Origin: Microbulbifer agarilyticus
Lineage (GTDB): Bacteria; Pseudomonadota; Gammaproteobacteria; Pseudomonadales; Cellvibrionaceae
Assembly (NCBI RefSeq): GCF_001999945.1
Contig: NZ_CP019650.1
Span: forward strand, 2,170,001-2,234,000
Length of the DNA stretch: 64,000 bases
Direction of reading: 5' to 3'
Shown here: positions 27,395-35,658 of the stretch, piece after piece
Layout: each line of letters starts with the position of its first letter
Position numbering within the stretch: position 1 is the first letter of the stretch
Notes under the pieces: model-generated
The model's input: the letters and a program-made list of their open reading frames with translations, nothing else
What the model was told of the DNA's origin: nothing
Databases searched by the model: none
Translations under genes and position numbers: made by a program

Positions 27395-28177
27395 GTGAAA
27401 AGGATGTTGAAATTTTTGCCTATCTTGGCGCCATTAACTTTAGGGTTGAGTGGCGTCGCCTCGGCGGGCCCCCTCGGCCTGACTGGACCACAGGATTTTA
27501 TTGTCCGTGCTGGCGGATACTATATTTCCCCGGGTGATGACACGGTTAGCTTCGTCGACGAAACGCTCCAGTTCTCCGACGCGTTCCGCGCTAACGTGGA
27601 TCCTGGTTCCGAATGGGGTTGGTTAATCAACTTCGAATGGAAAGCGCATGAGCATTGGGGTATCGAGCTCGCCTATATGGATGGCGACAGCCACTCAAGC
27701 AGCCATGCTGACAGCTATTTCACACTCGGCTTCGATGATGTGGACTACCGCAATGTCACCAATTTTGATGCCGATATCAGTACCCTAAGCCTCAAGTATT
27801 ACCCACTTGATGAGACGTGCCTGGTTCAGCCCTACATCGGTGGTGGCATTAGCTACACCGAGTTCGGTTCAACCCGCCTTAGCCGTGCCGTACGGCGGGA
27901 CTTAGCCGACGTTGGTCTGCGTGGCGACTTCGGCTTAGGTTCCTCTTGGGGCTATACGTGGCAAGCAGGTATGGATTTCAACTTCGGGCGCGATAGTGCC
28001 TGGCTGGTAAACGTTGCCGCGGTGTATACGCGAGCCGACACCGATATGCGACTGCGGGTTTTCGATGACGTACCGCCACCCCCGGACCTAGAGCCGATTT
28101 TTGAGTCCTATTCCGGCGACTACATCTATGATCCATGGATGTTCAATTTGTCAGTGGGCTATAAATTTTCCTTCTGA
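27395..28177 (+). CDS. ompW: OmpW-family outer membrane protein
   Basis: 260 residues. The GTG at 27395 is 9 bases after AAGGAG, while the ATG at 27404 is 18 bases away, so GTG is preferred. Signal peptide through about residue 24 (GVASA|GP). Eight-stranded barrel with the OmpW pattern: FIVRAGGYYISP, WGIELAYMDGD, LKYYPLD, VQPYIGGGISYTEF, LGSSWGYTWQAGMDF and a terminal aromatic YKFSF. OmpW is a small hydrophobic-substrate channel linked to stress and osmotic adaptation. Single-gene unit with a terminator. Confidence 0.88.
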   Translation: MKRMLKFLPILAPLTLGLSGVASAGPLGLTGPQDFIVRAGGYYISPGDDTVSFVDETLQFSDAFRANVDPGSEWGWLINFEWKAHEHWGIELAYMDGDSHSSSHADSYFTLGFDDVDYRNVTNFDADISTLSLKYYPLDETCLVQPYIGGGISYTEFGSTRLSRAVRRDLADVGLRGDFGLGSSWGYTWQAGMDFNFGRDSAWLVNVAAVYTRADTDMRLRVFDDVPPPPDLEPIFESYSGDYIYDPWMFNLSVGYKFSF

Positions 28178-28202
28178 CACTTCTCGTTCGGCAGATTGAA
28201 TT

Positions 28203-28225
28203 GGGCGCTTCGGCGCCCTTTTTTT
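28203..28225 (+). terminator. Rho-independent terminator of ompW
   Basis: GGGCGC-TTCG-GCGCCC (28203-28218), an extra-stable UUCG tetraloop, followed by seven T. Confidence 0.93.
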
Positions 28226-28299
28226 GGCATGCGCAATACAGTGCGTCGCGGACCCTCCCAGTGACCTGGTAATTTCACCCAAACGAAAATTGCTATTAG

Positions 28300-29163
28300 T
28301 CAGATTGATAACGATTTGGCCGCACGCTGGGTCAAAAATTCAACAACAGGCATAAAGGCCTTATTGTTCTCACTCTCTTCATTAAAGACTGCAAATATAC
28401 TGCGGCTCGCGCGATGAACATGCGTCGCTTCAAACAATTTGCGCTCTGTCAGCAGCGGCTCAGTTAAGCGGCTGGGCAGGAATGCAGCTCCGCCATGGGT
28501 TAACAAGAACTCTAGCGCTATATGACTCTGCCCTGTGTGCAGCACAGGAGCAATTGCCTGATCGAAGAATTTGGCATGTTGCAAGTTAAATGCTGTCCCC
28601 CAATCTACAAAGATATAACCCAAGCGCTCTATATCCTCAACGCCGGAAACCTTTTCACTGGCAACAAACATCAACTCCATTTCACCTATTGGACTGGTCC
28701 TCAGCTCCGACACTTTGGGAGGGTCGAACAGTACCGCTATATCAAGTCGGCCACTGAGTAACGCCCTTGTCAATTCCCTCTGTGGATTGATCTCGGTACG
28801 TAAATACAGTCCAGGAAATGCGCCCGCCATTTGCGGAAGAAGCGACTGCAAAAAGATGTCCCATAAATTTGATGTTCCACCAATCGATATTTGCAAGTGC
28901 TTCTGATCAGCGACACCTACATCCTGTAACGCGGCCTGCCATCCCGCCAGCAAGTTTTCAGCATGGGGTAACAACCGCTCACCGCTAGGAGTCAGCAATA
29001 TGTTGTTGCGCTGACGAGTAAATAGCTTCACCCCAACTATATCTTCAAGTTGCTTGATGCGAAAACTCACCGCCGACTGAGTCAAAAACAGGTTATCGGC
29101 AGCCCGGGCAAAGTGGCGGGTATTGGAAACCTCTAAAAAAGTGCGCAAAAGATCTGTGTTCAT
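28300..29163 (-). CDS. LysR-family regulator (HdfR-like) of the RimK island
   Basis: 287 residues from ATG at 29163; upstream in-frame codons add an unlikely Arg-rich stretch. HTH: LLRTFLEVSNTRHFARAADNL, then LTQSAVSFRIKQLE, followed by VGVKLFTRQRNNILLTPSGE, resembling HdfR. Effector domain from about residue 90 with the GTSNLWDIFLQSLLPQ pocket region. Divergent from the rimK operon with 200 bases between starts, so it probably regulates that operon. AT-rich compared with surrounding genes. Confidence 0.9.
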   Translation of the reverse strand: MNTDLLRTFLEVSNTRHFARAADNLFLTQSAVSFRIKQLEDIVGVKLFTRQRNNILLTPSGERLLPHAENLLAGWQAALQDVGVADQKHLQISIGGTSNLWDIFLQSLLPQMAGAFPGLYLRTEINPQRELTRALLSGRLDIAVLFDPPKVSELRTSPIGEMELMFVASEKVSGVEDIERLGYIFVDWGTAFNLQHAKFFDQAIAPVLHTGQSHIALEFLLTHGGAAFLPSRLTEPLLTERKLFEATHVHRASRSIFAVFNEESENNKAFMPVVEFLTQRAAKSLSI

Positions 29164-29168
29164 ACCAT

Positions 29169-29320
29169 TTTGATAAAAATATTTCATCGAGAATACAAAA
29201 ATATCTCGTTTTACCCATGCTTCCAGGAAGACGTAAGATCGCCGCCGCTTCAAGGGCCCGTATTTAAAGGATATAAGCCGATTTAAGCGACCAAATCAAG
29301 AAACAGTAATATTTATCAAA
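29169..29320. promoter_or_regulatory. Pair of inverted 9-mers flanking the LysR/rimK divergent region
   Basis: TTTGATAAA (29169-29177) lies 6 bases upstream of the LysR start codon. Its exact reverse complement TTTATCAAA (29312-29320) lies about 44 bases upstream of rimK. The spacing of 134 bases would fit two half-sites for a looping regulator. Chance occurrence in an AT-rich segment cannot be excluded. Confidence 0.35.
29188..29208. promoter_or_regulatory. Candidate LysR-type operator (CGAGA-N11-TCTCG)
   Basis: A perfect 5-bp dyad with an 11-base centre, between the divergent LysR and rimK genes and 24 bases upstream of the LysR ATG. Spacing is that of LTTR recognition sites. Sequence-based only. 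Confidence 0.45.
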
Positions 29321-29324
29321 CATA

Positions 29325-29350
29325 GTGACCAAAAATAACATATCGGTCAC
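29325..29350. promoter_or_regulatory. Inverted repeat at the rimK start (GTGACC/GGTCAC)
   Basis: GTGACC (29325-29330) and GGTCAC (29345-29350), 14 bases apart, just upstream of the rimK ribosome site (GGAG at 29354). Could be an operator or a short translational hairpin. Confidence 0.35.
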
Positions 29351-29363
29351 AATGGAGCCCTTT

Positions 29364-30269
29364 ATGAGAATCGCTATTTTATCCCGAGGCCCAGAGCTGT
29401 ATTCGACCCGCCGCCTGAAAGAGGCTGGAGAAGCTCGTGGCCACCACGTAGATATTATCGACACACTGCACTGCTATATGGACATCACCCGAAGCCGTCC
29501 GACAGTTCGTTATCACGGTGAAGAATTACCCTATTACGATGCCGTCATCCCGAGAATAGGTGCTTCAATCACATTCTATGGCGCCGCAGTTGTACGTCAG
29601 TTTGAAATTATGGGCACCTTCTGCGTCAACGAATCCGTCGCAATTAGCCGCTCTAGAGACAAGCTGCGCTCACTTCAACTGTTGTCTCGTAAGGACGTGG
29701 GTTTACCCAGAACCGGATTTGCATGCAAACCAGACAATATTAAGGACTTGATCAAAAACGTCGGTGGCGCTCCTGTCGTGATAAAGCTGCTCGAAGGCAC
29801 GCAAGGAATCGGAGTGGTGCTAGCTGAAACCAACAAGGCTGCTGAAAGTATTATCGAAGCCTTTATGGGATTAAAGGCCAACATACTTGTGCAAGAGTTC
29901 ATCAAAGAAGCCGGAGGTGCCGATATTCGCTGCCTGGTCGTTGGTGGCAAAGTGGTTGCAGCGATGAAGCGACAGGGAGCCGACGGAGAGTTTCGTTCCA
30001 ACCTACATCGTGGCGGCTCAGCTACGCTGGTGCGCCTCAGTAAAGAAGAACGTGCTACGGCAGTAAATGCCGCAAAAGTTATGGGTCTGAATGTATGTGG
30101 AGTGGATATTTTGCAATCTAAGAACGGACCAGTGGTGATGGAAGTTAACTCTTCACCCGGGCTGGAGGGCATAGAAACGGCCACCAATAAGGACGTCGCA
30201 AGCATGATATTTGAGTTTATAGAAGCAAAAGCCAGACCCAACCAAACCCGCACTCGAGGCAAAGGCTAA
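29364..30269 (+). CDS. rimK: RimK-family ATP-grasp ligase
   Basis: 301 residues from ATG at 29364, preceded by GGAG. ATP-grasp amide ligase with RimK pattern: [65 protein letters not shown], and [12 protein letters not shown] with the Mg-binding residues at the end. RimK of E. coli adds glutamates to the C-terminus of ribosomal protein S6; relatives make other gamma- or alpha-glutamyl conjugates. It overlaps the next gene by one base (TAATG). The operon context, with aspartoacylase-like, MscS-like and RimB-like genes, hints at a different substrate from S6. Confidence 0.92.
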   Translation: MRIAILSRGPELYSTRRLKEAGEARGHHVDIIDTLHCYMDITRSRPTVRYHGEELPYYDAVIPRIGASITFYGAAVVRQFEIMGTFCVNESVAISRSRDKLRSLQLLSRKDVGLPRTGFACKPDNIKDLIKNVGGAPVVIKLLEGTQGIGVVLAETNKAAESIIEAFMGLKANILVQEFIKEAGGADIRCLVVGGKVVAAMKRQGADGEFRSNLHRGGSATLVRLSKEERATAVNAAKVMGLNVCGVDILQSKNGPVVMEVNSSPGLEGIETATNKDVASMIFEFIEAKARPNQTRTRGKG

Positions 30270-31324
30270 TGCAAGGTAATAAATTGACGATCGCCGGGAT
30301 AGAGATCCTCCCTGGCCAATCAAGACGCCTTGAAATACCTGTGGCGAACCTTTACACGGATACGGACATTTTTATCCCTATTCACGTCGTGCGTGCCAAA
30401 AAACCAGGACCAACGCTATTTGTATCTGCCGCAGTGCATGGAGATGAACTAAATGGTATCGAGATCATTCGCCGACTAATCAACTCAAAATACCTCAATC
30501 TAAAGATGGGGAGTTTGATTCTCGTACCAATGGTGAATGTCTACGGTGTGCTTAATCAAAGTCGCTACATGCCCGATCGGCGCGATCTGAATCGATGTTT
30601 TCCGGGTTCTGAAAAAGGATCATTGGCTGCGAGAGTAGCTTCTATCTTTCTCGAAGAAGTAGTTCAGCACTGCGATTACGGCATCGACCTACATACTGGA
30701 GCCATCCATCGGTCTAATCTACCACAGGTTCGAGCAAATTTATCCGACCCAGAAACAAGCGCATTAGCGGAGGCTTTTGGTGTGCCCGTACTACTCAATG
30801 CCAACTTGAGAGATGGCTCACTGCGTCAAGCTGCAGTGGAATGGGAAACAAAGATTTTACTCTATGAAGCAGGCCAAGCATTGCGCTTTGATGAAATATC
30901 AATTCGGGCCGGAGTGCGTGGAGTTATCAATGTGTTGAACGAGCTAGGTCTACTAAAACGTAAGATCAAACGCAAAAAAACGATTCCATTTGTGGCGAAT
31001 AACAGCACTTGGATACGCGCTTCTGCAAGCGGATTTGTAAACACATTAAAAGAGCTTGGGGATCAGGTTTCCAAAGGCGACGTTCTGGCTGACATAGGCA
31101 CTCCTTTCGGTGACAGTCTGGCCAAGGTTACTGCGAACAAGTCCGGCATTATCATCGGCAAGCAGAACATCCCTCTAGTACAAGAAGGTGACGCCATGTT
31201 TCACATAGCCTACTTTTCGGAGAATGAAGAAAACATTGCCTCAACTATTGAGCAAATGCAAGAAGCACTTGAAGAGAGTGCAGAGCTATCCTCCCCTGAT
31301 ATAGATCCAGCATTAATACGATAG
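30269..31324 (+). CDS. Succinylglutamate desuccinylase/aspartoacylase-family zinc hydrolase
   Basis: 351 residues. Zn carboxypeptidase-like fold with ligands His57 and Glu60 (AAVHGDELNG) and His142 (GIDLHTG). The family hydrolyses N-acyl amino acids (AspA, AstE) but many operon-encoded members are uncharacterised. The C-terminal region (about 245-325) has a lipoyl/beta-barrel-like stretch (SGFVNTLKELGDQVSKGDVLADIG), also seen in other M14-like aspartoacylase proteins. Its start overlaps the rimK stop, so the two act together. It may cleave or recycle the product of the RimK-like ligase. Confidence 0.87.
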   Translation: MQGNKLTIAGIEILPGQSRRLEIPVANLYTDTDIFIPIHVVRAKKPGPTLFVSAAVHGDELNGIEIIRRLINSKYLNLKMGSLILVPMVNVYGVLNQSRYMPDRRDLNRCFPGSEKGSLAARVASIFLEEVVQHCDYGIDLHTGAIHRSNLPQVRANLSDPETSALAEAFGVPVLLNANLRDGSLRQAAVEWETKILLYEAGQALRFDEISIRAGVRGVINVLNELGLLKRKIKRKKTIPFVANNSTWIRASASGFVNTLKELGDQVSKGDVLADIGTPFGDSLAKVTANKSGIIIGKQNIPLVQEGDAMFHIAYFSENEENIASTIEQMQEALEESAELSSPDIDPALIR

Positions 31325-31348
31325 AAAGATACTGCAATAGGAAAATTC

Positions 31349-31876
31349 ATGTATTTACACAATGCGGGAGTCCTGCTTGCTGTTGTCATTGGTTTAGCTC
31401 TTGGCAACAGGGCAATAAAAATTCTGGTAACTAAAGCGGGGGCGGAGCGCCATATTAGTGAAAGCCGTGTTGATTATGTCATCAAGTCAATACAACTCGT
31501 TTGGGTCTTTATCGGCGTCATCGCTGCTGTTGCATTGACAGGGAGTAACATTGAAGATGTAGGCATATTGGTAGGTTCATCTCTGGCATTTTTAGGTGTT
31601 GCGCTGTTTGCCCAGTGGTCTCTACTAAGCAATGCGACTGCCAGCATCATTGTATTTTTTTTCTTCCCCTGCAAAGTAGGAAATTGGGTCGAGATTGTTG
31701 ATGGAGACAATACGATTATTGGAAAGATCAAAGAAATTACTCTGTTTCACATCATCCTGCTTGATAAAAACAGCGCCTTAGTCACCTACCCCAACTCATT
31801 AATCTTTCAAAAGGCCATAAGAATCACATACGGCAAGCCGTTGAAAAGGGACATAGAAGATGAACCCAACAAGTAG
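31349..31876 (+). CDS. MscS-family mechanosensitive channel-like protein (short)
   Basis: 175 residues. Two to three hydrophobic segments (about 5-25, 45-70, 72-95) followed by the MscS beta domain (FPCKVGNWVEIVDGDNTIIGKIKEITLFHI). The length is well below the about 280 of MscS; the C-terminal cage domain is missing, ending after NSLIFQKAIRITYG. The pore helix has LVGSSLAFLGVALFAQWSLLSN. Stop overlaps the next gene by 17 bases. It may release a small osmolyte, or be a signalling subunit. Confidence 0.85.
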   Translation: MYLHNAGVLLAVVIGLALGNRAIKILVTKAGAERHISESRVDYVIKSIQLVWVFIGVIAAVALTGSNIEDVGILVGSSLAFLGVALFAQWSLLSNATASIIVFFFFPCKVGNWVEIVDGDNTIIGKIKEITLFHIILLDKNSALVTYPNSLIFQKAIRITYGKPLKRDIEDEPNK

Positions 31877-32315
31877 AATCACGATCGGCACCATCGAAAC
31901 CTGTAACCTGCCGGAACTGAACATTTTAGATTTACCTGTAAGAGTGGACACTGGTGCTAAAACATCATCTCTGCACGTGGACAATATCCGGCGTTTGAAA
32001 AAGAGCGGACGCATTTGGATAAGGTTTGAGATCCACCCAGACATCCACAATGTTGACGAAGTCGTCACTTGTGAATCGCCGTTTTTTGATGTTCGACGTA
32101 TTAAGTCATCTAATGGTAAATCTGAGGAGCGCTATGTAATAAAAACGCAACTTGATCTAGGTGGCCATCAATGGCCCATAGAGATCACACTAACAGACCG
32201 ATCGGACATGTCATACCTCATGCTGTTAGGTCGTGAAGGTATGGGGAATCGAGTTCTGGTTGATCCATCAGAAAATTTTATGCTTTCAGACCCACTTCAG
32301 GCTGGTAAGGCATAG
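31860..32315 (+). CDS. RimB-like retropepsin-type protease (RimK-associated)
   Basis: 151 residues, retroviral-aspartic-protease fold with the DTGAKTSSLH motif (catalytic Asp30). This is the family annotated as ATP-dependent zinc protease/RimB, commonly linked to rimK. In Pseudomonas RimB modulates RimK activity. The start lies within the end of the MscS-like gene, 17 bases overlapping, so translation is coupled. Confidence 0.87.
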   Translation: MNPTSRITIGTIETCNLPELNILDLPVRVDTGAKTSSLHVDNIRRLKKSGRIWIRFEIHPDIHNVDEVVTCESPFFDVRRIKSSNGKSEERYVIKTQLDLGGHQWPIEITLTDRSDMSYLMLLGREGMGNRVLVDPSENFMLSDPLQAGKA

Positions 32316-32346
32316 GGTCATAAAAGACATTTTCAGAGTTTAACCA

Positions 32347-32430
32347 CAGCTCCGATGGGAAAAGGTATCCGAACCGCCGCCAGCGATCTCCTCAAAATGA
32401 AGATCGTGACTGACAAACCTATCGGAGCTG
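32347..32430. repeat. 13-bp inverted repeat downstream of rimB
   Basis: CAGCTCCGATGGG (32347-32359) and CCTATCGGAGCTG (32418-32430), complementary except one G-T wobble, 58 bases apart. Could end the operon transcript or be the relic of an element; no target duplication is seen. Confidence 0.4.
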
Positions 32431-32568
32431 AACTAAGTGTTGAGTACAACACTACCATCATATCGGTACGGTGACTGTTACGTAAAAAACCAAACGATTG
32501 AAGGAGTGAAGATCGCAGCCCCGCGCATGCCCACCAACATCGTGCTGGTGGGCGTACCGCACCGCTAA
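32355..32568 (+). pseudogene. Possible frameshifted small gene downstream of rimB
   Basis: A 39-codon frame opens at ATG 32355 (MGKGIRTAASDLLKMKIVTD...) and ends at TGA 32472. An overlapping frame shifted by +1 runs to TAA 32566 and contains EGVKIAAPRMPTNIVLVGVP. Joined, they would make a product of about 70 residues, with hydrophobic-polar alternation like a folded protein. No family was recognised. Either a frameshifted gene, two tiny peptides, or non-coding sequence. The 3' end overlaps the convergent yjbQ stop. Confidence 0.2.
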
Positions 32569-32978
32569 AGAGACAAGTGCAACATCACCCGCCGTGCACC
32601 CGCATGATAGCGGTGCTCCCATAGATAGATGCCCTGCCAGGTACCCAGCGCCAGGCGGCCATCGATTACCGGGATGCTCAGGCTGGATGCCGTTAATGCA
32701 GCCTTGATGTGCGCTGGCATGTCGTCCGGCCCCTCAAGCGTGTGCGTGTAAAGCGGGTCATTTTCCGGAACCAGCCGGTTCAGCCAGTTTTCCAGGTCAA
32801 CACGGGCACTCGGATCAGCATTTTCCTGAATCAATAAGCTTGCTGAGGTGTGCTGTATAAACAGGGTGCACAAACCGTCGCCACCATTCGAATGACTGGA
32901 TAGCCAGCCTTCTACCTGGCGGGTGAACTCGTGCAGCCCCTGCCCCCGCACTACAATCTCTAGCTGCCCCGTTGCCAT
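32565..32978 (-). CDS. yjbQ: YjbQ-family protein (UPF0047)
   Basis: 137 residues. UPF0047/YjbQ family with LFIQHTSASLLIQENADPSARVDLENWLN and the C-terminal ALGTWQGIYLWEHRYHAGARRV. Members have weak thiamin phosphate synthase-like activity in E. coli but the physiological role is unsettled. Preceded by GGAGT. Convergent with the possible remnant downstream of rimB. Confidence 0.93.
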   Translation of the reverse strand: MATGQLEIVVRGQGLHEFTRQVEGWLSSHSNGGDGLCTLFIQHTSASLLIQENADPSARVDLENWLNRLVPENDPLYTHTLEGPDDMPAHIKAALTASSLSIPVIDGRLALGTWQGIYLWEHRYHAGARRVMLHLSL

Positions 32979-33082
32979 AAATACTCCTTTCCGACACCCA
33001 TCTCACATCGACTGGGGGTTTCCGTTATAATCCGCGCCCCAAAATTGGACACACTCAAAACTGCAATTGTACGGCTGATCCC

Positions 33083-34186
33083 ATGGCACTTCACCGCGTA
33101 AATACCGACGAATACCAGCAGCAACTGGACCAGAAAGTGGCCCGGCTGCGGGAGGCCTATACGCCCTACACCGATCTGGCGCCGGAAGTCTTTCCGTCCC
33201 CACCTAGCCACTACCGCATGCGCGCGGAATTCAAGATGTGGCAAGACGGCGGACGCGTGGATTACGCCATGTACAAACAGGGCGAATACAAAAAGCCGTT
33301 TGTGATCCAGGAGTTTACCGTTGGATCGCGCCGAATCAACGAGCTGATGCCGCCGCTGCTTGATGCAATCAACGCGAGTGAGATGCTGCGCAAACGGCTG
33401 TTTTGTACGGAATTCCTAACAACATTGAGCGGTGATGCGCTGATCACTCTGATTTACCACAAACCCTTGGGGGACGAATGGGAATCAGAGGCGCGCGCCC
33501 TGCAGGAGCAGCTGGGCGTGCCCATTTTGGGTCGCTCACGCAAACAGAAACTGGTACTCGAGCGCGACTACGTCATTGAAAAGCTGGATATCGACGGACG
33601 CGAATACCAGTACAAGCAGGTTGAAGGCAGCTTCACACAACCCAATGGTGAGATCTGCCGTTCGATGATCAGCTGGGCAAAAAGCTGCTGCCCGCAAACA
33701 AGCGAAGACAAAGCCAGCGGTGACTTACTCGAGCTCTACTGCGGCAATGGCAATTTCACCATTCCACTGGCAGCGCATTTCCGCAAGGTACTGGCGACGG
33801 AGATATCCAAAGTATCGGTGAATGCGGCACAGGAAAACATTGCCGCTAACGGCGTGGATAATCTAGCGATACTGCGTTTATCCAGTGAGGAATTTACCCA
33901 GGCGATCGATAAAGTGCGCCCTTTCCGGCGGCTGAAAGACTTTGATCTGGACAGTTACGATTTCTCAACCGTGCTGGTGGACCCACCGCGTGCCGGCCTA
34001 GATCAAGATACCTGCGCGATGATTGCCCGCTTCCCGAAGATTCTTTACATCTCCTGTAACCCGGAGACGCAACTGGAGAATCTGGCTGAGCTTACCAAAA
34101 CCCATCGCATTGAACGGTTTGCGATCTTCGACCAGTTCCCCTATACCGACCACACCGAATCCGGGGTGCTGCTGGTACGCAAGTAA
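33083..34186 (+). CDS. trmA: tRNA (uracil-5-)-methyltransferase TrmA
   Basis: 367 residues; makes m5U54 in the T-loop of tRNAs with SAM. Motifs: LELYCGNGNFTIPLA for SAM, VDPPRAGLDQDT, and the nucleophile Cys325 in YISCNPETQ (Cys324 in E. coli). The lack of an iron-sulfur cluster motif at the N-terminus separates it from RlmD. No strong ribosome site is visible before the ATG at 33083. Single-gene unit, divergent from yjbQ. Confidence 0.95.
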   Translation: MALHRVNTDEYQQQLDQKVARLREAYTPYTDLAPEVFPSPPSHYRMRAEFKMWQDGGRVDYAMYKQGEYKKPFVIQEFTVGSRRINELMPPLLDAINASEMLRKRLFCTEFLTTLSGDALITLIYHKPLGDEWESEARALQEQLGVPILGRSRKQKLVLERDYVIEKLDIDGREYQYKQVEGSFTQPNGEICRSMISWAKSCCPQTSEDKASGDLLELYCGNGNFTIPLAAHFRKVLATEISKVSVNAAQENIAANGVDNLAILRLSSEEFTQAIDKVRPFRRLKDFDLDSYDFSTVLVDPPRAGLDQDTCAMIARFPKILYISCNPETQLENLAELTKTHRIERFAIFDQFPYTDHTESGVLLVRK

Positions 34187-34249
34187 CCCATGTTGACGGC
34201 TCAAACATAAGGGCGCGCCCGTGATAACAGGCCGCCCGCAGCTACAAGC

Positions 34250-34714
34250 TTAGAAACGCCGTCCGAGAATTCGCTTGGCCGCATCCAAAGCGAAGTCACC
34301 AAACTCCTCTTCCACTTTGAACATCTCCTTTTCGAACGCAAAGCGCTCTTTCGGCGGGAGTTTTTTCCATTCCGCCAAAATCGGAATGTGATTGGTTTTA
34401 TCCGCGATCTGATAGAAAGCGACAAACTCTTCTTTTACCGACGCTTCCACTTGCAGCGAATCCAACAGTACCCGGATACGAATGGAAGCCTCTGTCAGGC
34501 CCACACCCTCTTCCAGTAGCGTTTTGGCAATGATCTGAATACTGTTATTTACTCGCTCGCGCTGGGCCTCAGCGGCGGCTTCGAGCTCCGCCAATTGTTG
34601 TGCTTGGCGTTTACGCGCCGCTCGCAGTTCGAGTACGTAGTATGTCGCTACCGCGGAGAGCACGAGAATAATCAGCCCGGCAATTACCAGAATCCACACG
34701 GGTACTTCAGTCAT
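34250..34714 (-). CDS. DUF2489-family membrane-anchored protein
   Basis: 154 residues from ATG at 34714. N-terminal membrane segment (about 5-27), a charged alpha-helical coiled-coil stretch (about 30-55, LELRAARKRQAQQLAELEAA), then the DUF2489 domain (NNSIQIIAKTLLEEGVGLTEASIRI). The frame remains open upstream to 35023 but that part lies inside the transporter gene. ATG overlaps the transporter stop (ATGA). Function unknown; last gene of rmuC - transporter - this gene. Confidence 0.85.
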   Translation of the reverse strand: MTEVPVWILVIAGLIILVLSAVATYYVLELRAARKRQAQQLAELEAAAEAQRERVNNSIQIIAKTLLEEGVGLTEASIRIRVLLDSLQVEASVKEEFVAFYQIADKTNHIPILAEWKKLPPKERFAFEKEMFKVEEEFGDFALDAAKRILGRRF

Positions 34715-35655
34715 GGGAGGTTTACCTTCAACAGTGCCAGTCCGAGGCTGGCGGTAACAATAGAAAAGAGTGTGCTGATCGCAACAATGTTGGCGGCCAA
34801 CTGACTGTTGCCGCCCAACGCGCGCGCCATGATAAAGGAAGCCGAGGCCGTTGGCGCGGCTGCCAGCAGAAACAGAATCGCCATGGATTGCCCGTCCAGC
34901 TGGAACATCCAGCCGATGGACACCAGTACCACCGGGACCACGAGCAACTTGAATGCGCTGGCGACCACGGCGCCAAAGGAGCTCCGGCGCAACATGCTCA
35001 AGTCCAGAGACGCGCCAATACAAAGCAGCGCCAAGGGCAAGGTAACTGAAGCAAGGTATTCACCCGTTTGTACCACCATTTGTGGCAACTGCAGACCGAT
35101 GGCTTTAGCGATAAGCGCTGAAACGATCGCCACGATCAGCGGGTTGCGCGCGACGTCGATGGCCAGTTTCCGCCAGCTAAACTTCGCCTTTTGCGAATAG
35201 ACCGCGAACAGGGCAACCGCTGCGATATTGTAAAAGATGGTGATGACCGCCATCAGCAATGCGGCCTGCGCCAGGCCCGACGGGCCGTAGGCATTTACCG
35301 CCCATGCCAGCCCGATAATCCCGAGGTTTCCGCGAAATGCCCCCTGGATAAACGCACTGCGGTCCCCATAAGCCAATGGCCGGGCGCACAACCAGGCCAG
35401 TGGCACCGTCAACACAGTACCCAGCAAGCCCGCCAGGAGCAGAGGCCACTCGTCCGTTGGATCGGCATCGGAACCGAAAATATTGAAAAACAACAGCGCC
35501 GGCAGCGTGATCAGAAACACCAACCGCGATGCATCATCGACGAACGAATTACTGAGCAACTTTGCGCGCGCGAGCCCATAGCCCACCAACAGGGTGAGAA
35601 AAATGGGTGCGGTAACGGAAAGCGCAAACGAGAAGGTGTCGGCTACGGCGTCCAA
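34711..35655 (-). CDS. AEC (auxin efflux carrier)-family transporter
   Basis: 314 residues, ten hydrophobic segments. Family features: PIFLTLLVGYGLAR, TLPALLFFNIF, FRGNLGIIGLAW and a second half beginning around ARNPLIVAIVSALIAK, with PLALLCIGASLDL and AAAPTASASFIMARALGG near the end. Bacterial AEC proteins transport dicarboxylates such as malate. The only suitable start is TTG, 3 bases after the rmuC stop; hence co-transcribed with rmuC. The substrate is unassigned. Confidence 0.88.
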   Translation of the reverse strand: MDAVADTFSFALSVTAPIFLTLLVGYGLARAKLLSNSFVDDASRLVFLITLPALLFFNIFGSDADPTDEWPLLLAGLLGTVLTVPLAWLCARPLAYGDRSAFIQGAFRGNLGIIGLAWAVNAYGPSGLAQAALLMAVITIFYNIAAVALFAVYSQKAKFSWRKLAIDVARNPLIVAIVSALIAKAIGLQLPQMVVQTGEYLASVTLPLALLCIGASLDLSMLRRSSFGAVVASAFKLLVVPVVLVSIGWMFQLDGQSMAILFLLAAAPTASASFIMARALGGNSQLAANIVAISTLFSIVTASLGLALLKVNLP

Positions 35656-35658
35656 GGC

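Noticed and set aside
34715..35023. N-terminal extension of the DUF2489 gene
   Set aside because: Lies in the AEC transporter coding region; the ATG at 34714 is at the proper membrane anchor start.
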